Shown: positions 42,561 through 51,282 of the stretch, one piece after another
How positions within the stretch are numbered: the stretch's first letter is position 1
Layout: every line of letters begins with the position of its first letter
NCBI RefSeq assembly: GCF_001456955.1
Contig: NZ_KQ758469.1
Span: 427,304 to 491,303 of the forward strand
Source of the DNA: Microbacterium enclense
GTDB lineage: Bacteria > Actinomycetota > Actinomycetes > Actinomycetales > Microbacteriaceae
Direction: 5' to 3'
Length of the DNA stretch: 64,000 nucleotides
Position numbers and translations under genes: made by a program
The notes under the pieces: model-generated
Database searches by the model: none
What the model was told of the DNA's origin: nothing
Seen by the model: only the letters and a program-made list of their open reading frames with translations

Positions 42561-44597
42561 ATGACCAGCTCCACCGCCGCCGACCTCGTCGCGCGCAGCA
42601 ACCGCCTCGGCTCTGACCCGAAGGTCACCAACTATGCCGGCGGTAACACCTCCGCCAAGGGCACCGATATCGACCCCGTCACCGGCCAGCCGGTCGAGCT
42701 GCTGTGGGTGAAGGGTTCGGGCGGCGACCTGGGCACCCTCACCGAGAAGGGTCTCGCAGTGCTGCGGCTCGACCGCATGCGCGCCCTCGTCGACGTCTAC
42801 CCCGGCATCGAGCGCGAAGACGAAATGGTCGCGGCCTTCAACTACTGCCTGCACGGCAAAGGCGGCGCCGCCCCCTCCATCGACACCGCCATGCACGGAC
42901 TCGTGGACGCCGCACACGTCGACCACCTGCACCCCGACGCGGGCATCGCCATCGCAACCGCCACCGACGGCGAGGAACTGACGACGAAGATCTTCGGCGA
43001 CAAGGTCGTGTGGGTTCCGTGGCGCCGCCCCGGCTTTCAGCTGGGCCTCGACATCGCCGCCATCAAAGAGAAGAACCCCCAAGCTGTCGGGACAATCCTC
43101 GGAGGTCACGGCATCACAGCATGGGGCGACACCTCCGAAGAGGCCGAGCGCAACACCCTCTGGATCATCGACACCGCGCAGGCCTACATCGACCAGCACG
43201 GCGACCCCGCCCCCTTCGGACTGCCGGTACCCGACCGGCTGGCGTTGAGTGAGACGGAGCGCCGCGCAAAGGCCGCAGCCCTCGCCCCGACCATCCGCGG
43301 GCTCGCCTCAACGGACAAGCCGATGGTCGGCCACTTCACCGACTCCTCCGTCGTACTCGACTTCCTCGCATCCGCGCGGGTCGCCGAACTCGCAGCACTG
43401 GGCACCTCCTGCCCCGACCACTTCCTGCGCACGAAGGTCAAGCCGATGCTGCTGGACCTGCCCGCGAACGCCACGGTCGAGGAGTCGATTGCGCGTCTGC
43501 GGGAGGTGCACGAGGCCTATCGCGCCGACTACCAGGCCTACTACGACGCGCACGCCGACGCCGACTCCCCGGCCATCCGCGGCGCTGACCCCCTTATCGT
43601 CCTCGTGCCGGGCGTCGGCATGTTCTCCTACGGCGCGAACAAGCAGACCGCGCGGGTCGCGGGAGAGTTCTACGTCAACGCCATTAACGTCATGCGCGGC
43701 GCAGAGGCCCTGTCGACCTACTCCCCGATCTCGGACGCCGAGAAGTTCCGCATCGAGTACTGGGCTCTTGAAGAGGCCAAGCTCCAGCGCATGCCCAAGC
43801 CCAAAACGCACCAGGGCCGCATAGCTCTCGTGACCGGTGCGGCATCCGGGATCGGCAAGGCCATCGCCACCCGCCTCGCCGCCGAAGGCGCATGCGTCGT
43901 CGTCGCCGACCTCGACCTCGAGAAGGCGCAGGCCGCCGCCACCGAACTCGGCGGCACCGACGTCGCCATCGGCGTCGCGGTGAACGTTGCCGACGCCGGG
44001 GGCGTGCAGGCAGCCATCGACGCGACCGTCCTCGCGTTCGGCGGCATCGACCTCGTCGTCAACAACGCCGGCCTCTCGCTGTCGAAGCCGCTGCTGGAGA
44101 CCACCGAGAAGGACTGGGATCTGCAGCACGACGTCATGGCGAAGGGGTCCTTCCTCGTCGCGAGGGCTGCGGCCAAGGCGCTCATCGAGCAGAAGATGGG
44201 CGGAGACGTCATCTACATCTCGTCGAAGAACTCCGTCTTCGCCGGCCCCAACAACATCGCCTACTCCGCGGCCAAGGCCGACCAGGCCCACCAGGTGCGC
44301 CTGCTCGCGGTGGAGCTCGGCGAGCACGGCGTGCGCGTGAACGGCATTAACCCCGACGGCGTCGTGCGCGGCTCGGGGATCTTCGCCGCGGGCTGGGGTG
44401 CCAACCGCGCCGCCACGTACGGCGTCGACGAGAAGGACCTCGGCCAGTTCTACGCCAACCGCACGATTCTCAAGCGCGAGGTCGTCCCCGAGAACGTCGC
44501 CGACGCGGTGTACGTCCTCACCGGCCCCGAGCTCTCACGCACGACCGGCCTGCACATCCCCGTCGACTCCGGCGTCGCCGCGGCGTTTCTCCGATGA
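42561..44597 (+). CDS. Bifunctional rhamnulose-1-phosphate aldolase/short-chain dehydrogenase
   Basis: In this 678-aa fusion the N-terminal class II aldolase (residues 1 to about 400) carries the zinc motif HVDHLHPD and GKGGAAPSIDTAMHGLV. The C-terminal SDR domain (from about residue 415) has LVTGAASGIGKAIA for NAD(P) and the catalytic YSAAKADQ. The aldolase splits L-rhamnulose-1-phosphate into DHAP and L-lactaldehyde, and the SDR oxidises lactaldehyde to L-lactate. ATG 42561 has GAGG upstream. The rhaB start overlaps its stop. Confidence 0.92.
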   Translation: MTSSTAADLVARSNRLGSDPKVTNYAGGNTSAKGTDIDPVTGQPVELLWVKGSGGDLGTLTEKGLAVLRLDRMRALVDVYPGIEREDEMVAAFNYCLHGKGGAAPSIDTAMHGLVDAAHVDHLHPDAGIAIATATDGEELTTKIFGDKVVWVPWRRPGFQLGLDIAAIKEKNPQAVGTILGGHGITAWGDTSEEAERNTLWIIDTAQAYIDQHGDPAPFGLPVPDRLALSETERRAKAAALAPTIRGLASTDKPMVGHFTDSSVVLDFLASARVAELAALGTSCPDHFLRTKVKPMLLDLPANATVEESIARLREVHEAYRADYQAYYDAHADADSPAIRGADPLIVLVPGVGMFSYGANKQTARVAGEFYVNAINVMRGAEALSTYSPISDAEKFRIEYWALEEAKLQRMPKPKTHQGRIALVTGAASGIGKAIATRLAAEGACVVVADLDLEKAQAAATELGGTDVAIGVAVNVADAGGVQAAIDATVLAFGGIDLVVNNAGLSLSKPLLETTEKDWDLQHDVMAKGSFLVARAAAKALIEQKMGGDVIYISSKNSVFAGPNNIAYSAAKADQAHQVRLLAVELGEHGVRVNGINPDGVVRGSGIFAAGWGANRAATYGVDEKDLGQFYANRTILKREVVPENVADAVYVLTGPELSRTTGLHIPVDSGVAAAFLR

Positions 44598-46015
44598 CTG
44601 TCGGAACCGTCGCCGCTATCGACCTCGGAGCCACCAGCGGCCGGGTCATGATCGGGCACGTCGGACCAGACACGCTCGTGACGGAAGCGGTGATGCGGTT
44701 TGGGAACAACCCGCGCCGCATCGACGGGCAACTTCATTGGAACACCGGGCTGCTGTACAGCAAGGCAATCCTGGGGCTGCGAACTGCGGCCCAGCAGCAC
44801 GCGGGTATTCAGTCCATCGGGGTTGACTCGTGGGCAGTGGACTACGGGCTGGTCAGCCGAGGCTCACTTCTCAGCGAGCCCTTCCACTACCGTGACGAGC
44901 GCACAGCGCAGGGCGTCGAGCGGGTCCACCAGATCCTGGACCATGGCGCTCTCTTCGAGCGGAACGGGCTGCAATTCCTCCCGTTCAACACCATCTATCA
45001 GTTGGCTTCCGAGGCCCCCCGCCGCCTTGAAGCAGCCGAGCATCTCTTACTCATTCCCGACCTGTTCAACTTCTGGTTGACCGGTGAAGTCTTTGCCGAG
45101 CGCACCAATGCCTCCACGACGGGGCTGCTCGACATTCGCACCGGCGAGTGGGACCTCGACCTTATGGCTTCCGTGGGAGTTCCATCGGCGATGCTCCCTA
45201 GCCTCGTGGACCCGGGGATGGTCGTCGGCACACTCACTGCGACCGCTGCGCACGCGACGGGTTTGTCCACCACTGTTCCCGTGACAGCGGTCGGATCACA
45301 TGACACGGCATCGGCCGTCGCGGCGGTTCCCCTCACCAGCGACGGCGCCGCCTTCGTCTCGTGTGGCACGTGGGGTCTCGTGGGCGTCGAGGTCGGCGCA
45401 CCGGTCCTGACACCGGCGGCGTTGCAGGCGAACTTCACGAACGAGGGCGGCGTCGACGGGCGCGTGCGTCTCCTGCGAAACGTCATGGGGCTGTGGGTGC
45501 TCACCGAGGCCATACGCGGATGGCAGACCGACGGTCACCTCGTCGACCTCGAACAGCTGCTGCGGAACGCCGCAGCGTTGCCGGAAAGAGCGGTATCGCA
45601 CTTCGACATAGACGACGCCCGCTTCCTACCCCCAGGGGACATGCCCTCCCGCATCGACGCGTGGTGCCTCGAGCACGGAGTCCGCCCGCCGAGCACCCGC
45701 GACGAATACGCACGCAGCATCGTTGAGTCGCTCGCTCAGGCCTTCGCGGCCACCGCCCATGAAGCGGCGGCGCTCAAAGGCACGCCGTTGACCACTATCA
45801 ACCTCGTCGGCGGGGGCGCCCTCAACGAGCTGCTCTGTCAACGGACGGCGGATCGAGCTGGCGTGCCCGTTGACGCCGGTCCCGTTGAGGCAACCGCGCT
45901 CGGCAACCTCCTTATCCAAGCTCGAAGCGTCGGTCTCGTGCACGGCTCGCTGGAAGCGCTTCGAGACCTCGTCCTGCGCACCCACAGCCCACGTCGCTAC
46001 ACACCCCACATCTGA
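44594..46015 (+). CDS. rhaB: L-rhamnulokinase
   Basis: This 473-aa FGGY-family kinase has the phosphate-1 loop [27 protein letters not shown], the catalytic Asp237 in [20 protein letters not shown] and the adenosine motif [13 protein letters not shown]. It phosphorylates L-rhamnulose at C1 to feed the aldolase. ATGA overlap with the preceding gene shows coupling. Confidence 0.9.
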   Translation: MTVGTVAAIDLGATSGRVMIGHVGPDTLVTEAVMRFGNNPRRIDGQLHWNTGLLYSKAILGLRTAAQQHAGIQSIGVDSWAVDYGLVSRGSLLSEPFHYRDERTAQGVERVHQILDHGALFERNGLQFLPFNTIYQLASEAPRRLEAAEHLLLIPDLFNFWLTGEVFAERTNASTTGLLDIRTGEWDLDLMASVGVPSAMLPSLVDPGMVVGTLTATAAHATGLSTTVPVTAVGSHDTASAVAAVPLTSDGAAFVSCGTWGLVGVEVGAPVLTPAALQANFTNEGGVDGRVRLLRNVMGLWVLTEAIRGWQTDGHLVDLEQLLRNAAALPERAVSHFDIDDARFLPPGDMPSRIDAWCLEHGVRPPSTRDEYARSIVESLAQAFAATAHEAAALKGTPLTTINLVGGGALNELLCQRTADRAGVPVDAGPVEATALGNLLIQARSVGLVHGSLEALRDLVLRTHSPRRYTPHI

Positions 46016-46025
46016 GGAACACGCC

Positions 46026-47282
46026 ATGGTCACCCGCCAACTCCCTAAGGTCGGCGAGCTCCTCGAGCTCATGCAGTTCAAGAAGCCCGAACTCAACGCC
46101 CGCAAGCGTCGGCTTGGCGCGGCTCTCACTATCGGCGATCTTCGCGATATCGCGAAGCGGCGTACGCCCAAGGCCGCGTTCGACTACACCGACGGCGCCG
46201 CGGAAGGCGAACTCTCACTCGACCGAGCTCGGCGAGCGTTCCAAGACGTCGAGTTCCACCCCGACATCCTGCGTCCCGCCGCCGACGTCGACACCTCGTG
46301 CGAGATCCTCGGCGGCCCGTCCGCCTTGCCCTTCGGCATCGCGCCCACCGGCTTCACGCGTCTCATGCAGACCGAGGGTGAGACGGCCGGGGCGTCCGCG
46401 GCCGCGGCCGCCGGCATCCCGTTCACCCTCTCCACCCTCGGGACCACCTCCATCGAGGACGTCAAGGTCGCCAACCCGCACGGGCGCAACTGGTTCCAGC
46501 TCTACGTGATGAAGGACCGCTCCATCTCCTACGGTCTCGTCGAGCGCGCCGCTGTGGCCGGCTTCGACACCCTGCAGTTCACCGTCGACACCCCCATCGC
46601 CGGGGCCCGCCTGCGCGACAAGCGCAACGGCTTCTCGATCCCGCCGCAGCTCACCGTCGGCACCATCGTCAACGCCATCCCGCGCCCGTGGTGGTGGATC
46701 GACTTCCTCACCACGCCCAAGCTCGAGTTCGCCTCGCTCAGCACCACCGGCGGCACCGTCGGCGAGTTGCTGAACGCCGCGATGGATCCGACCATCAGCT
46801 ACGACGACCTCGACGTCATCCGCGGCATGTGGCCCGGCAAGATCGTCGTGAAGGGCGTGCAGAACGTGGCGGATGCCGCGCGGCTGGTCGACCAGGGCGT
46901 CGACGGCATCGTGCTCTCCAACCATGGCGGCCGCCAGCTCGACCGCGCACCGATCCCCTTCCACCTGCTGCCGAAAGTCGTGCGCGAGGTGGGCAAGGAT
47001 GCCACGGTGATGATCGACACCGGCATCATGAACGGCGCCGACATCGTGGCATCCATCGCCCTCGGTGCGAAGTTCACACTGATCGGCCGGGCCTACCTGT
47101 ACGGCCTGATGGCCGGCGGGCGTCAGGGTGTGGATCGCACTATCGCCATCCTGCGCAGCGAAATCGAACGCACCATGACCCTGCTCGGCGTCTCGAGCCT
47201 CGATGAACTCGAACCGCGCCACGTTACTCAGCTCACGCGGCTCGTACCGACCGCTCTCGAGCCCGCGCAGACCCACTCCTGA
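46026..47282 (+). CDS. lldD: FMN-dependent L-lactate dehydrogenase
   Basis: The 418-aa alpha-hydroxy-acid dehydrogenase shows [34 protein letters not shown], the active-site His300 in SNHGGRQLD and [20 protein letters not shown] for FMN. It oxidises L-lactate, made from rhamnose by the fused dehydrogenase, to pyruvate. It is membrane-associated in relatives. It lies 10 bp after rhaB with GAGG before the ATG, completing the operon. Confidence 0.9.
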   Translation: MVTRQLPKVGELLELMQFKKPELNARKRRLGAALTIGDLRDIAKRRTPKAAFDYTDGAAEGELSLDRARRAFQDVEFHPDILRPAADVDTSCEILGGPSALPFGIAPTGFTRLMQTEGETAGASAAAAAGIPFTLSTLGTTSIEDVKVANPHGRNWFQLYVMKDRSISYGLVERAAVAGFDTLQFTVDTPIAGARLRDKRNGFSIPPQLTVGTIVNAIPRPWWWIDFLTTPKLEFASLSTTGGTVGELLNAAMDPTISYDDLDVIRGMWPGKIVVKGVQNVADAARLVDQGVDGIVLSNHGGRQLDRAPIPFHLLPKVVREVGKDATVMIDTGIMNGADIVASIALGAKFTLIGRAYLYGLMAGGRQGVDRTIAILRSEIERTMTLLGVSSLDELEPRHVTQLTRLVPTALEPAQTHS

Positions 47283-47360
47283 TCACGCGCCCCAGAAGGG
47301 TGACGCGCCCACGGTCGCTGGCGCGTTCCCCTCCCGCGACTCAGGATCGTCCCGCGGTGG

Positions 47361-47606
47361 TCAGCTTCGTTCGGACCAAAGGCTTGCTTCGAGGTGGTTC
47401 GCTGCGGCAGCGTGAACGGCCTCGAGACCCCTGAGTTCGAACGAACCATCCGCCTCGTCCTCAGTCGACCGCACGTGCTTCAAGGTCGCGCGTGCAACCT
47501 CTCGCACCATCTGCGCGCGCTCGGCAGGCGTGAGCATCGGAACCAGTGCCGCCGCTTCCGTCGTGAGTTGGTCGAGTCGTTCGCGAGCAGTCGGCGAGGC
47601 TGTCAT
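47361..47606 (-). CDS. Small hypothetical protein (81 aa)
   Basis: This helical, soluble protein contains SPTARERLDQLTTEAAALVP, MLTPAERAQMVREVARATL and GLEAVHAAAANHLEASLW. GGGAGG lies about 9 nt before the ATG (47606). No family is recognised. It converges with lldD and diverges from the antitoxin-like gene. Confidence 0.65.
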   Translation of the reverse strand: MTASPTARERLDQLTTEAAALVPMLTPAERAQMVREVARATLKHVRSTEDEADGSFELRGLEAVHAAAANHLEASLWSERS

Positions 47607-47710
47607 GACGTCAGCCTCCCGGTGGGCGCGCGCGCATGTCAAACCGACTGCGCAAACTGGTTGGGCGCATCCTTCGCCTAGCGAGTTCCCCCATGTCGAG
47701 TGCGGAGGCC

Positions 47711-47739
47711 TTGTCCACACCAGCAAGCCGGCGTAGAAA
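47711..47739 (+). promoter_or_regulatory. Promoter for leaderless leader ORF (second copy)
   Basis: TTGTCC (47711-47716), 17 bp, TAGAAA (47734-47739), then GGCCTC and GTG 47746. It matches the promoter at 15811-15839, including CCGGCGTA around the -10 box. Confidence 0.65.
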
Positions 47740-47745
47740 GGCCTC

Positions 47746-47790
47746 GTGTATACGGACACGCTGACATTCTGTCGAATGAGGCGTTCGTGA
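47746..47790 (+). CDS. 14-codon leader ORF, coupled to downstream gene
   Basis: GTG 47746 opens MYTDTLTFCRMRRS, whose TGA overlaps the GTG of the next gene (47787). Length, promoter and overlap equal those at 15846-15890, while the peptide differs except for an Arg-rich end and a Cys. GAGG for the main gene lies inside it. Confidence 0.5.
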   Translation: MYTDTLTFCRMRRS

Positions 47791-48608
47791 GCGCGCCGTT
47801 CGCGCGGAACGCCCCGGAACCGGGCCCCCCGCACGCACTAGTCGACCCGCTCCGCGCCCGCATCCCCGCCGGTTGGTGGCCACACGTGGAGGCGCCTCGC
47901 GGGTGGTGGGAGGTGCTGAACCAACTGGACGCAGACCTCGCCGCCATCGACCCGGAGTACGAGCTCCGACGTGCTGCTCGGGTAGACAACGAGCTGATCT
48001 TCTGGACTGCCACCAACACCGCCGCCGGGGCCTTCGCCCGCCGCATCCGTGAGGCGCAAACCGCCGTGCGCGCCATCTGCAACAAGTGTGGGCGCCCAGG
48101 TGTACCCCGCACGCGGTCACGGGAGGTGCTCTGCGACCTGCACTGGCACCCGCTTACAGCAGCGGAGAAGGCGTTCGCTCTCAGCGCCGGGATCCCGGAG
48201 GCCTGGTTCAGCGAAAAAGCTGAGATCGAGAACGAAGCGTTCCTCGCTGAAGGCGAAGCGCGGGACCGCAAGAACTTGGCGGCACACCTGACCGAGATGG
48301 ACATGGCGAGGGTGCTGAACGTCTCCGTGCATCGGGTGCGAGACATGTTCGAACAAGAAGTCCTCGCCGGCGCGGAACATGACGGACGCATCGTCTACCC
48401 CCGGTGGCAGGTCACTGACGACGGGCGCCTCCTCCCTGGACTGGCGGCCGTCGTGGAAGCGGCAGGCGATATGGACGCGCGGACCCTGCAGGCCATCATG
48501 GAGAACGTCGACGAGGAGCTTGACGGCCTTGCGCCCGCCGAGTGGCTGGCGCGAGGAAAACCCGTCGGGCCGGTGGTGCAAATACTCGAAGAGTCCTGGT
48601 GGACATGA
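47787..48608 (+). CDS. Zinc-ribbon plus Xre/MbcA/ParS-antitoxin-like protein
   Basis: The 273-aa protein has a unique N-terminal half with a possible zinc ribbon (CNKCGRP then CDLHWHP, about residues 96-120). Its C-terminal half is paralogous to that at 15887: LTEMDMARVLNVSVHRVRDM (HTH), RIVYPRWQVTDDGRLLPGL and APAEWLARGKPVGPVVQIL. A MbcA/ParS-type antitoxin module is the best reading, but no toxin is adjacent. GTG 47787 is coupled to a 14-codon leader ORF. Confidence 0.6.
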   Translation: MSAPFARNAPEPGPPHALVDPLRARIPAGWWPHVEAPRGWWEVLNQLDADLAAIDPEYELRRAARVDNELIFWTATNTAAGAFARRIREAQTAVRAICNKCGRPGVPRTRSREVLCDLHWHPLTAAEKAFALSAGIPEAWFSEKAEIENEAFLAEGEARDRKNLAAHLTEMDMARVLNVSVHRVRDMFEQEVLAGAEHDGRIVYPRWQVTDDGRLLPGLAAVVEAAGDMDARTLQAIMENVDEELDGLAPAEWLARGKPVGPVVQILEESWWT

Positions 48609-48981
48609 GATCCGTCGACTGGTCGCCTGTCCAGTGCCTGTCGGCTTCGGGGTGTGACCCGTCCAGGTAGCGCCCGTGGACTGCCCGCCGCGCCCTCTCT
48701 GCCGGGTCGCCGAAGCAGCTGGCTCCGTGCCCATGGCTATTGCCTGAGCGGGTTGCCGAGGACGATTAGATCGTGCTTCCGACGCGGGTACTTGAAGCCG
48801 CATTTGCGACGTTCGACGCGCCACAAAATGCGGCCTAAAGTGCGAGCGGCGATTCGCCTTCTGATCTGGATCTTCTCCCTCCCGGTGGAAGGAATCGCGA
48901 ACTAGCCTGGAACGCGGCGAGATCAGGCGCCGCGGACGTCAGTGTTTTCAAGGGCTTCGGGATTCACAAACAGGTGCACAG

Positions 48982-49022
48982 ATGAGAAAGGCCCCCGGGT
49001 TCGTCCCGGGGGCCTTTCTCAT
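48982..49022. terminator. Very strong bidirectional hairpin
   Basis: A perfect 18-bp stem (48982-48999 with 49005-49022) with a TTCGT loop. It lies before the candidate right end of the island. Confidence 0.85.
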
Positions 49023-49111
49023 TTCTGCGGGAGCGGGAGGGCTTGAACCCGTGCGGGTTGGGCCCACGCCGCCCGAGGCTCCGCGAAGCGGCGTGTGAAG
49101 GGGCGGAGGGA

Positions 49112-49132
49112 AAGTCCGCCCTCGCGCACAGA
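49112..49132 (+). other. Candidate attR (copy of tRNA-Leu 3' end)
   Basis: AAGTCCGCCCTCGCGCACAGA matches tRNA-Leu positions 518-538 at 20 of 21 bases. The local GGCGG (49102-49106) can pair with CCGCC (49116-49120) like a T-stem, but no complete tRNA can be folded here. It probably marks the right junction of the island. Confidence 0.45.
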
Positions 49133-49342
49133 ACCGCTTGAGGCTCGGCGGGCTCCACGAACGTCGACGAGGCGAAGCCCGTGCGCTGCGCGCGGGAGGC
49201 TCACCGACGGCTCGCGTTCGCGATGGGGCGCGGACGGCCGCCCACGCATGACACGTGGGCGGCTCCGTCCGCGATCTCCTTCGACGAGGTCGCGAGTGGA
49301 CGAACCGTCCAGACGATCCGGGGGAACCGCTGGTCGGATTGC

Positions 49343-49690
49343 TCAGGAACGCGTGCGTTGCGTGCCCTGCGACGCGTATGCGTCGAGGACGGCGTCGCTG
49401 ATGCGACCGCGATCGGATACCTCGAGATTGTTCTCTCGTGCCCATTCCCGGATCGCGCGCCGCTTCATCGTGCGCTGCGAACGCGTCAGATGACGAGCCT
49501 GTTCGAAGCCCTCCGTTCGCGCTGCAGCGATGAACGGGGCCAGAGCTTCACGGAGCTTCTCGGCGTTCGTCCGCGTCAGATCGATGGAGTACTGGACCCC
49601 CTCGAGAGCGAACGACACCGGGGTGGAATCCAGATCGAGTTCGGATCCGTCCAAGTCATCGAGACGTCGAAAAACCTGCTCGAGTGCCAT
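49343..49690 (-). CDS. Lsr2-family nucleoid protein
   Basis: This 115-aa protein has an N-terminal dimerisation part (FALEGVQYSIDLTRTNAEKL), a basic linker and the DNA-binding tail REWARENNLEVSDRGRISD. It contains a W-A-R-E-N-x-L-E-V-S-x-R-G-R-I pattern like that of Lsr2, the actinobacterial H-NS analogue that silences AT-rich foreign DNA. ATG 49690 has GGGAGGGG upstream; TATAAT (minus strand, 49728-49733) is a clear -10 box. It is 0.2 kb from the island edge. Confidence 0.85.
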   Translation of the reverse strand: MALEQVFRRLDDLDGSELDLDSTPVSFALEGVQYSIDLTRTNAEKLREALAPFIAAARTEGFEQARHLTRSQRTMKRRAIREWARENNLEVSDRGRISDAVLDAYASQGTQRTRS

Positions 49691-49999
49691 AGCACTCCCC
49701 TCCCAATTGTGCCCCCACACGACACCAATTATAGCGAATGTCCTCGTTCCTTCACGGGGACTTTCGGCGAATCCGAAGATGTGCATGAATCGACCACGGC
49801 GGATTCCCATCACCGTCGGTGCGTCCTCGGACCATCGGGATCCACCGTGGGACCCGCCCTCGACGGTGTCGCTTCGGCGTCCCGGCCCTTGTCACCCGAT
49901 CAGGTGACAGGGGGCACGAGTGCCTCGGGTCCACGATATCGACGGGCTAACTTCCTCCAGGTTGATACGACGACCAGCTGTCGAGCCGGAGGAGATCCC

Positions 50000-50476
50000 G
50001 TGAAGAAACTGATGACCGTTCTGCTGCTCGGGGGCACGATCGCGATTGCCGTCAGCGGATGTACGGGCGAGCAGCCACCGACCGACGGTTCGTCTGCGAT
50101 GTCGCCGGCCGCAGTCGCGCCCGGTGACAAACCGACGGGCACGGGCACGCTGGCTCCCGCGGAACCTCCCGCGGCCACGGGTGTCACGTACACGGTCGAA
50201 GCAGACACGCCCGACGCCATCTCCGTGTCGTACGCCGAGATCAAAGACGGTGACTATCAAGTGACGAGCAACAGCAACGTCGCCCTGCCGTTCCGTTTCA
50301 CGGTCGAGGGCGTGACGCCGGCCGACTACGGCGACAACGGCCTGAGTCTCATCGCCCAGTCGGGCGGAAACGCCACGACGATCAAGTGCACGATCAGCTA
50401 CGACGGAAAAGTGCTCACGGAAGAGACCGCCTCCGGGCCGTACGGTGTTGCCATCTGCAACACGACCGGGTCATGA
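50000..50476 (+). CDS. MmpS-like lipoprotein
   Basis: This 158-aa lipoprotein (KKLMTVLLLGGTIAIAVSGC) has a Pro/Ala/Thr linker and a beta-sandwich domain (YTVEADTPDAISVSYAEI, then TTIKCTISYDGKVLTEE and SGPYGVAIC) that resembles MmpS-type accessory proteins. The Cys pair could form a disulfide. GTG 50000 has GGAGGAGA upstream. Its stop overlaps the DUF5819 gene start, opening a chain of five genes with overlapping or touching ends. Confidence 0.7.
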   Translation: MKKLMTVLLLGGTIAIAVSGCTGEQPPTDGSSAMSPAAVAPGDKPTGTGTLAPAEPPAATGVTYTVEADTPDAISVSYAEIKDGDYQVTSNSNVALPFRFTVEGVTPADYGDNGLSLIAQSGGNATTIKCTISYDGKVLTEETASGPYGVAICNTTGS

Positions 50477-51282
50477 CCCAGTCGCGCATCGAGGACGCTC
50501 CGGTCGCGGGTGCTCGCCCTGCTCGGAGCGTTCTCCGTCGGATAGTTCTGGTCCTCGCGGCTCTTCTGGCGTCCTGGCACATCTTCGCGACTCTGCTGTG
50601 GGTGGCTCCGTTCTCCGTGCTCCGCGAAGCGATCCCGGGTGGCAATGACACGCTCACGAGTTGGATGATCCCGTTCTTCGGGCAGAGCTGGAGCGTGTTC
50701 GCACCAGCTCCCATCAACGGCAACTACGCGTTCCGCGTTCGTGCGCTCGTTCAGTCGAGCGACGGAAGCCTCACGACGACGAATTGGCTCGACGCCGCAG
50801 CCGTCGACCTGAGCATGTCGCAGCACAACCTGCTCCCACCGCGCGCGGCGAATCTGGGCGTGCAAGAGGCGTCTCGCTTCAAGGACGCGTGGGACACACT
50901 GAACGCCAGCGACAAGATCATCACGGGACTCGATTGGTACGCGGGGGAGGAGTGGCGTACCGAGCTCACGTCGAAGTTGCTGTCGTACGGCAATCAAGAA
51001 GCCGTCGTCTCCAGCTACATGGACCAGGAGCTCTACGCCACCGCATACGCGACCCAGGTGGCAGAAGCCGCGTGGGGTCAGACGGTCATTCGCGTGCAGT
51101 TCCAGGTGTCCCGTCAGAACATTCCGTCGTTTCAGAACCGGAACAACCCGAACGTGCCGCCGCAGCCGGTGCAGATCGCTGAGACGGGCTGGCGCCCGGG
51201 GGTCACGCTCCCGGGCCAGGATTCCGCTCGTTTCGCGGAGATATTCCAGCAGAACCTCGCGCGTATGGGAGTGAAGCCATGA
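50473..51282 (+). CDS. DUF5819 membrane-anchored protein
   Basis: The 269-aa protein has one N-terminal membrane helix (about residues 22-44, RRIVLVLAALLASWHIFATL) and an extracytoplasmic domain with FFGQSWSVFAPAPINGNYAF, typical of DUF5819. In other actinobacteria such genes lie beside HTTM genes, as here. Function unknown. Coupled by ATGA at both ends. Confidence 0.75.
   Translation: MTQSRIEDAPVAGARPARSVLRRIVLVLAALLASWHIFATLLWVAPFSVLREAIPGGNDTLTSWMIPFFGQSWSVFAPAPINGNYAFRVRALVQSSDGSLTTTNWLDAAAVDLSMSQHNLLPPRAANLGVQEASRFKDAWDTLNASDKIITGLDWYAGEEWRTELTSKLLSYGNQEAVVSSYMDQELYATAYATQVAEAAWGQTVIRVQFQVSRQNIPSFQNRNNPNVPPQPVQIAETGWRPGVTLPGQDSARFAEIFQQNLARMGVKP

Larger units (their letters stand above)
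518..49132. mobile_element. Putative genomic island between tRNA-Leu and its 3' copy
   Basis: The island is defined by the tRNA-Leu 3' end and its imperfect copy 48.6 kb away. Inside are accessory genes only: recombinase and transposase genes, orphan membrane proteins, antitoxin-like regulators, glycoside and rhamnose catabolism, gene remnants and non-coding repeats. Outside are fhaA on the left and an lsr2 paralog with surface and sensor genes on the right. The only integrase-like gene (5972-7042) is 5.4 kb from the tRNA and looks catalytically degenerate, so the element may be old, composite, or mobilised by something no longer present. Confidence 0.4.
48609..49342. other. Junction region: remnant, terminator and candidate attR
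   Basis: No intact gene is seen in 734 bp. A minus-strand frame (48737-48902, ending RKCGFKYPRRKHDLIVLGN) looks like a decayed coding fragment without a start. An 18-bp hairpin lies at 48982-49022 and the tRNA-Leu 3' copy at 49112-49132. Between these, 49027-49050 on the minus strand (GGGTTCAAGCCC) also recalls a tRNA T-arm. Confidence 0.45.

Noticed and set aside
48834..48905. Short hydrophobic peptide starting MRPKVRAAIRLL
   Set aside because: No ribosome site, and it lies opposite a better coding remnant.
49027..49128. Second tRNA-Leu gene
   Set aside because: The acceptor-like ends GCGGGAG and CTCGCGC pair with a mismatch, but the span is too long and there is no anticodon arm; only a 3'-end copy is supported.
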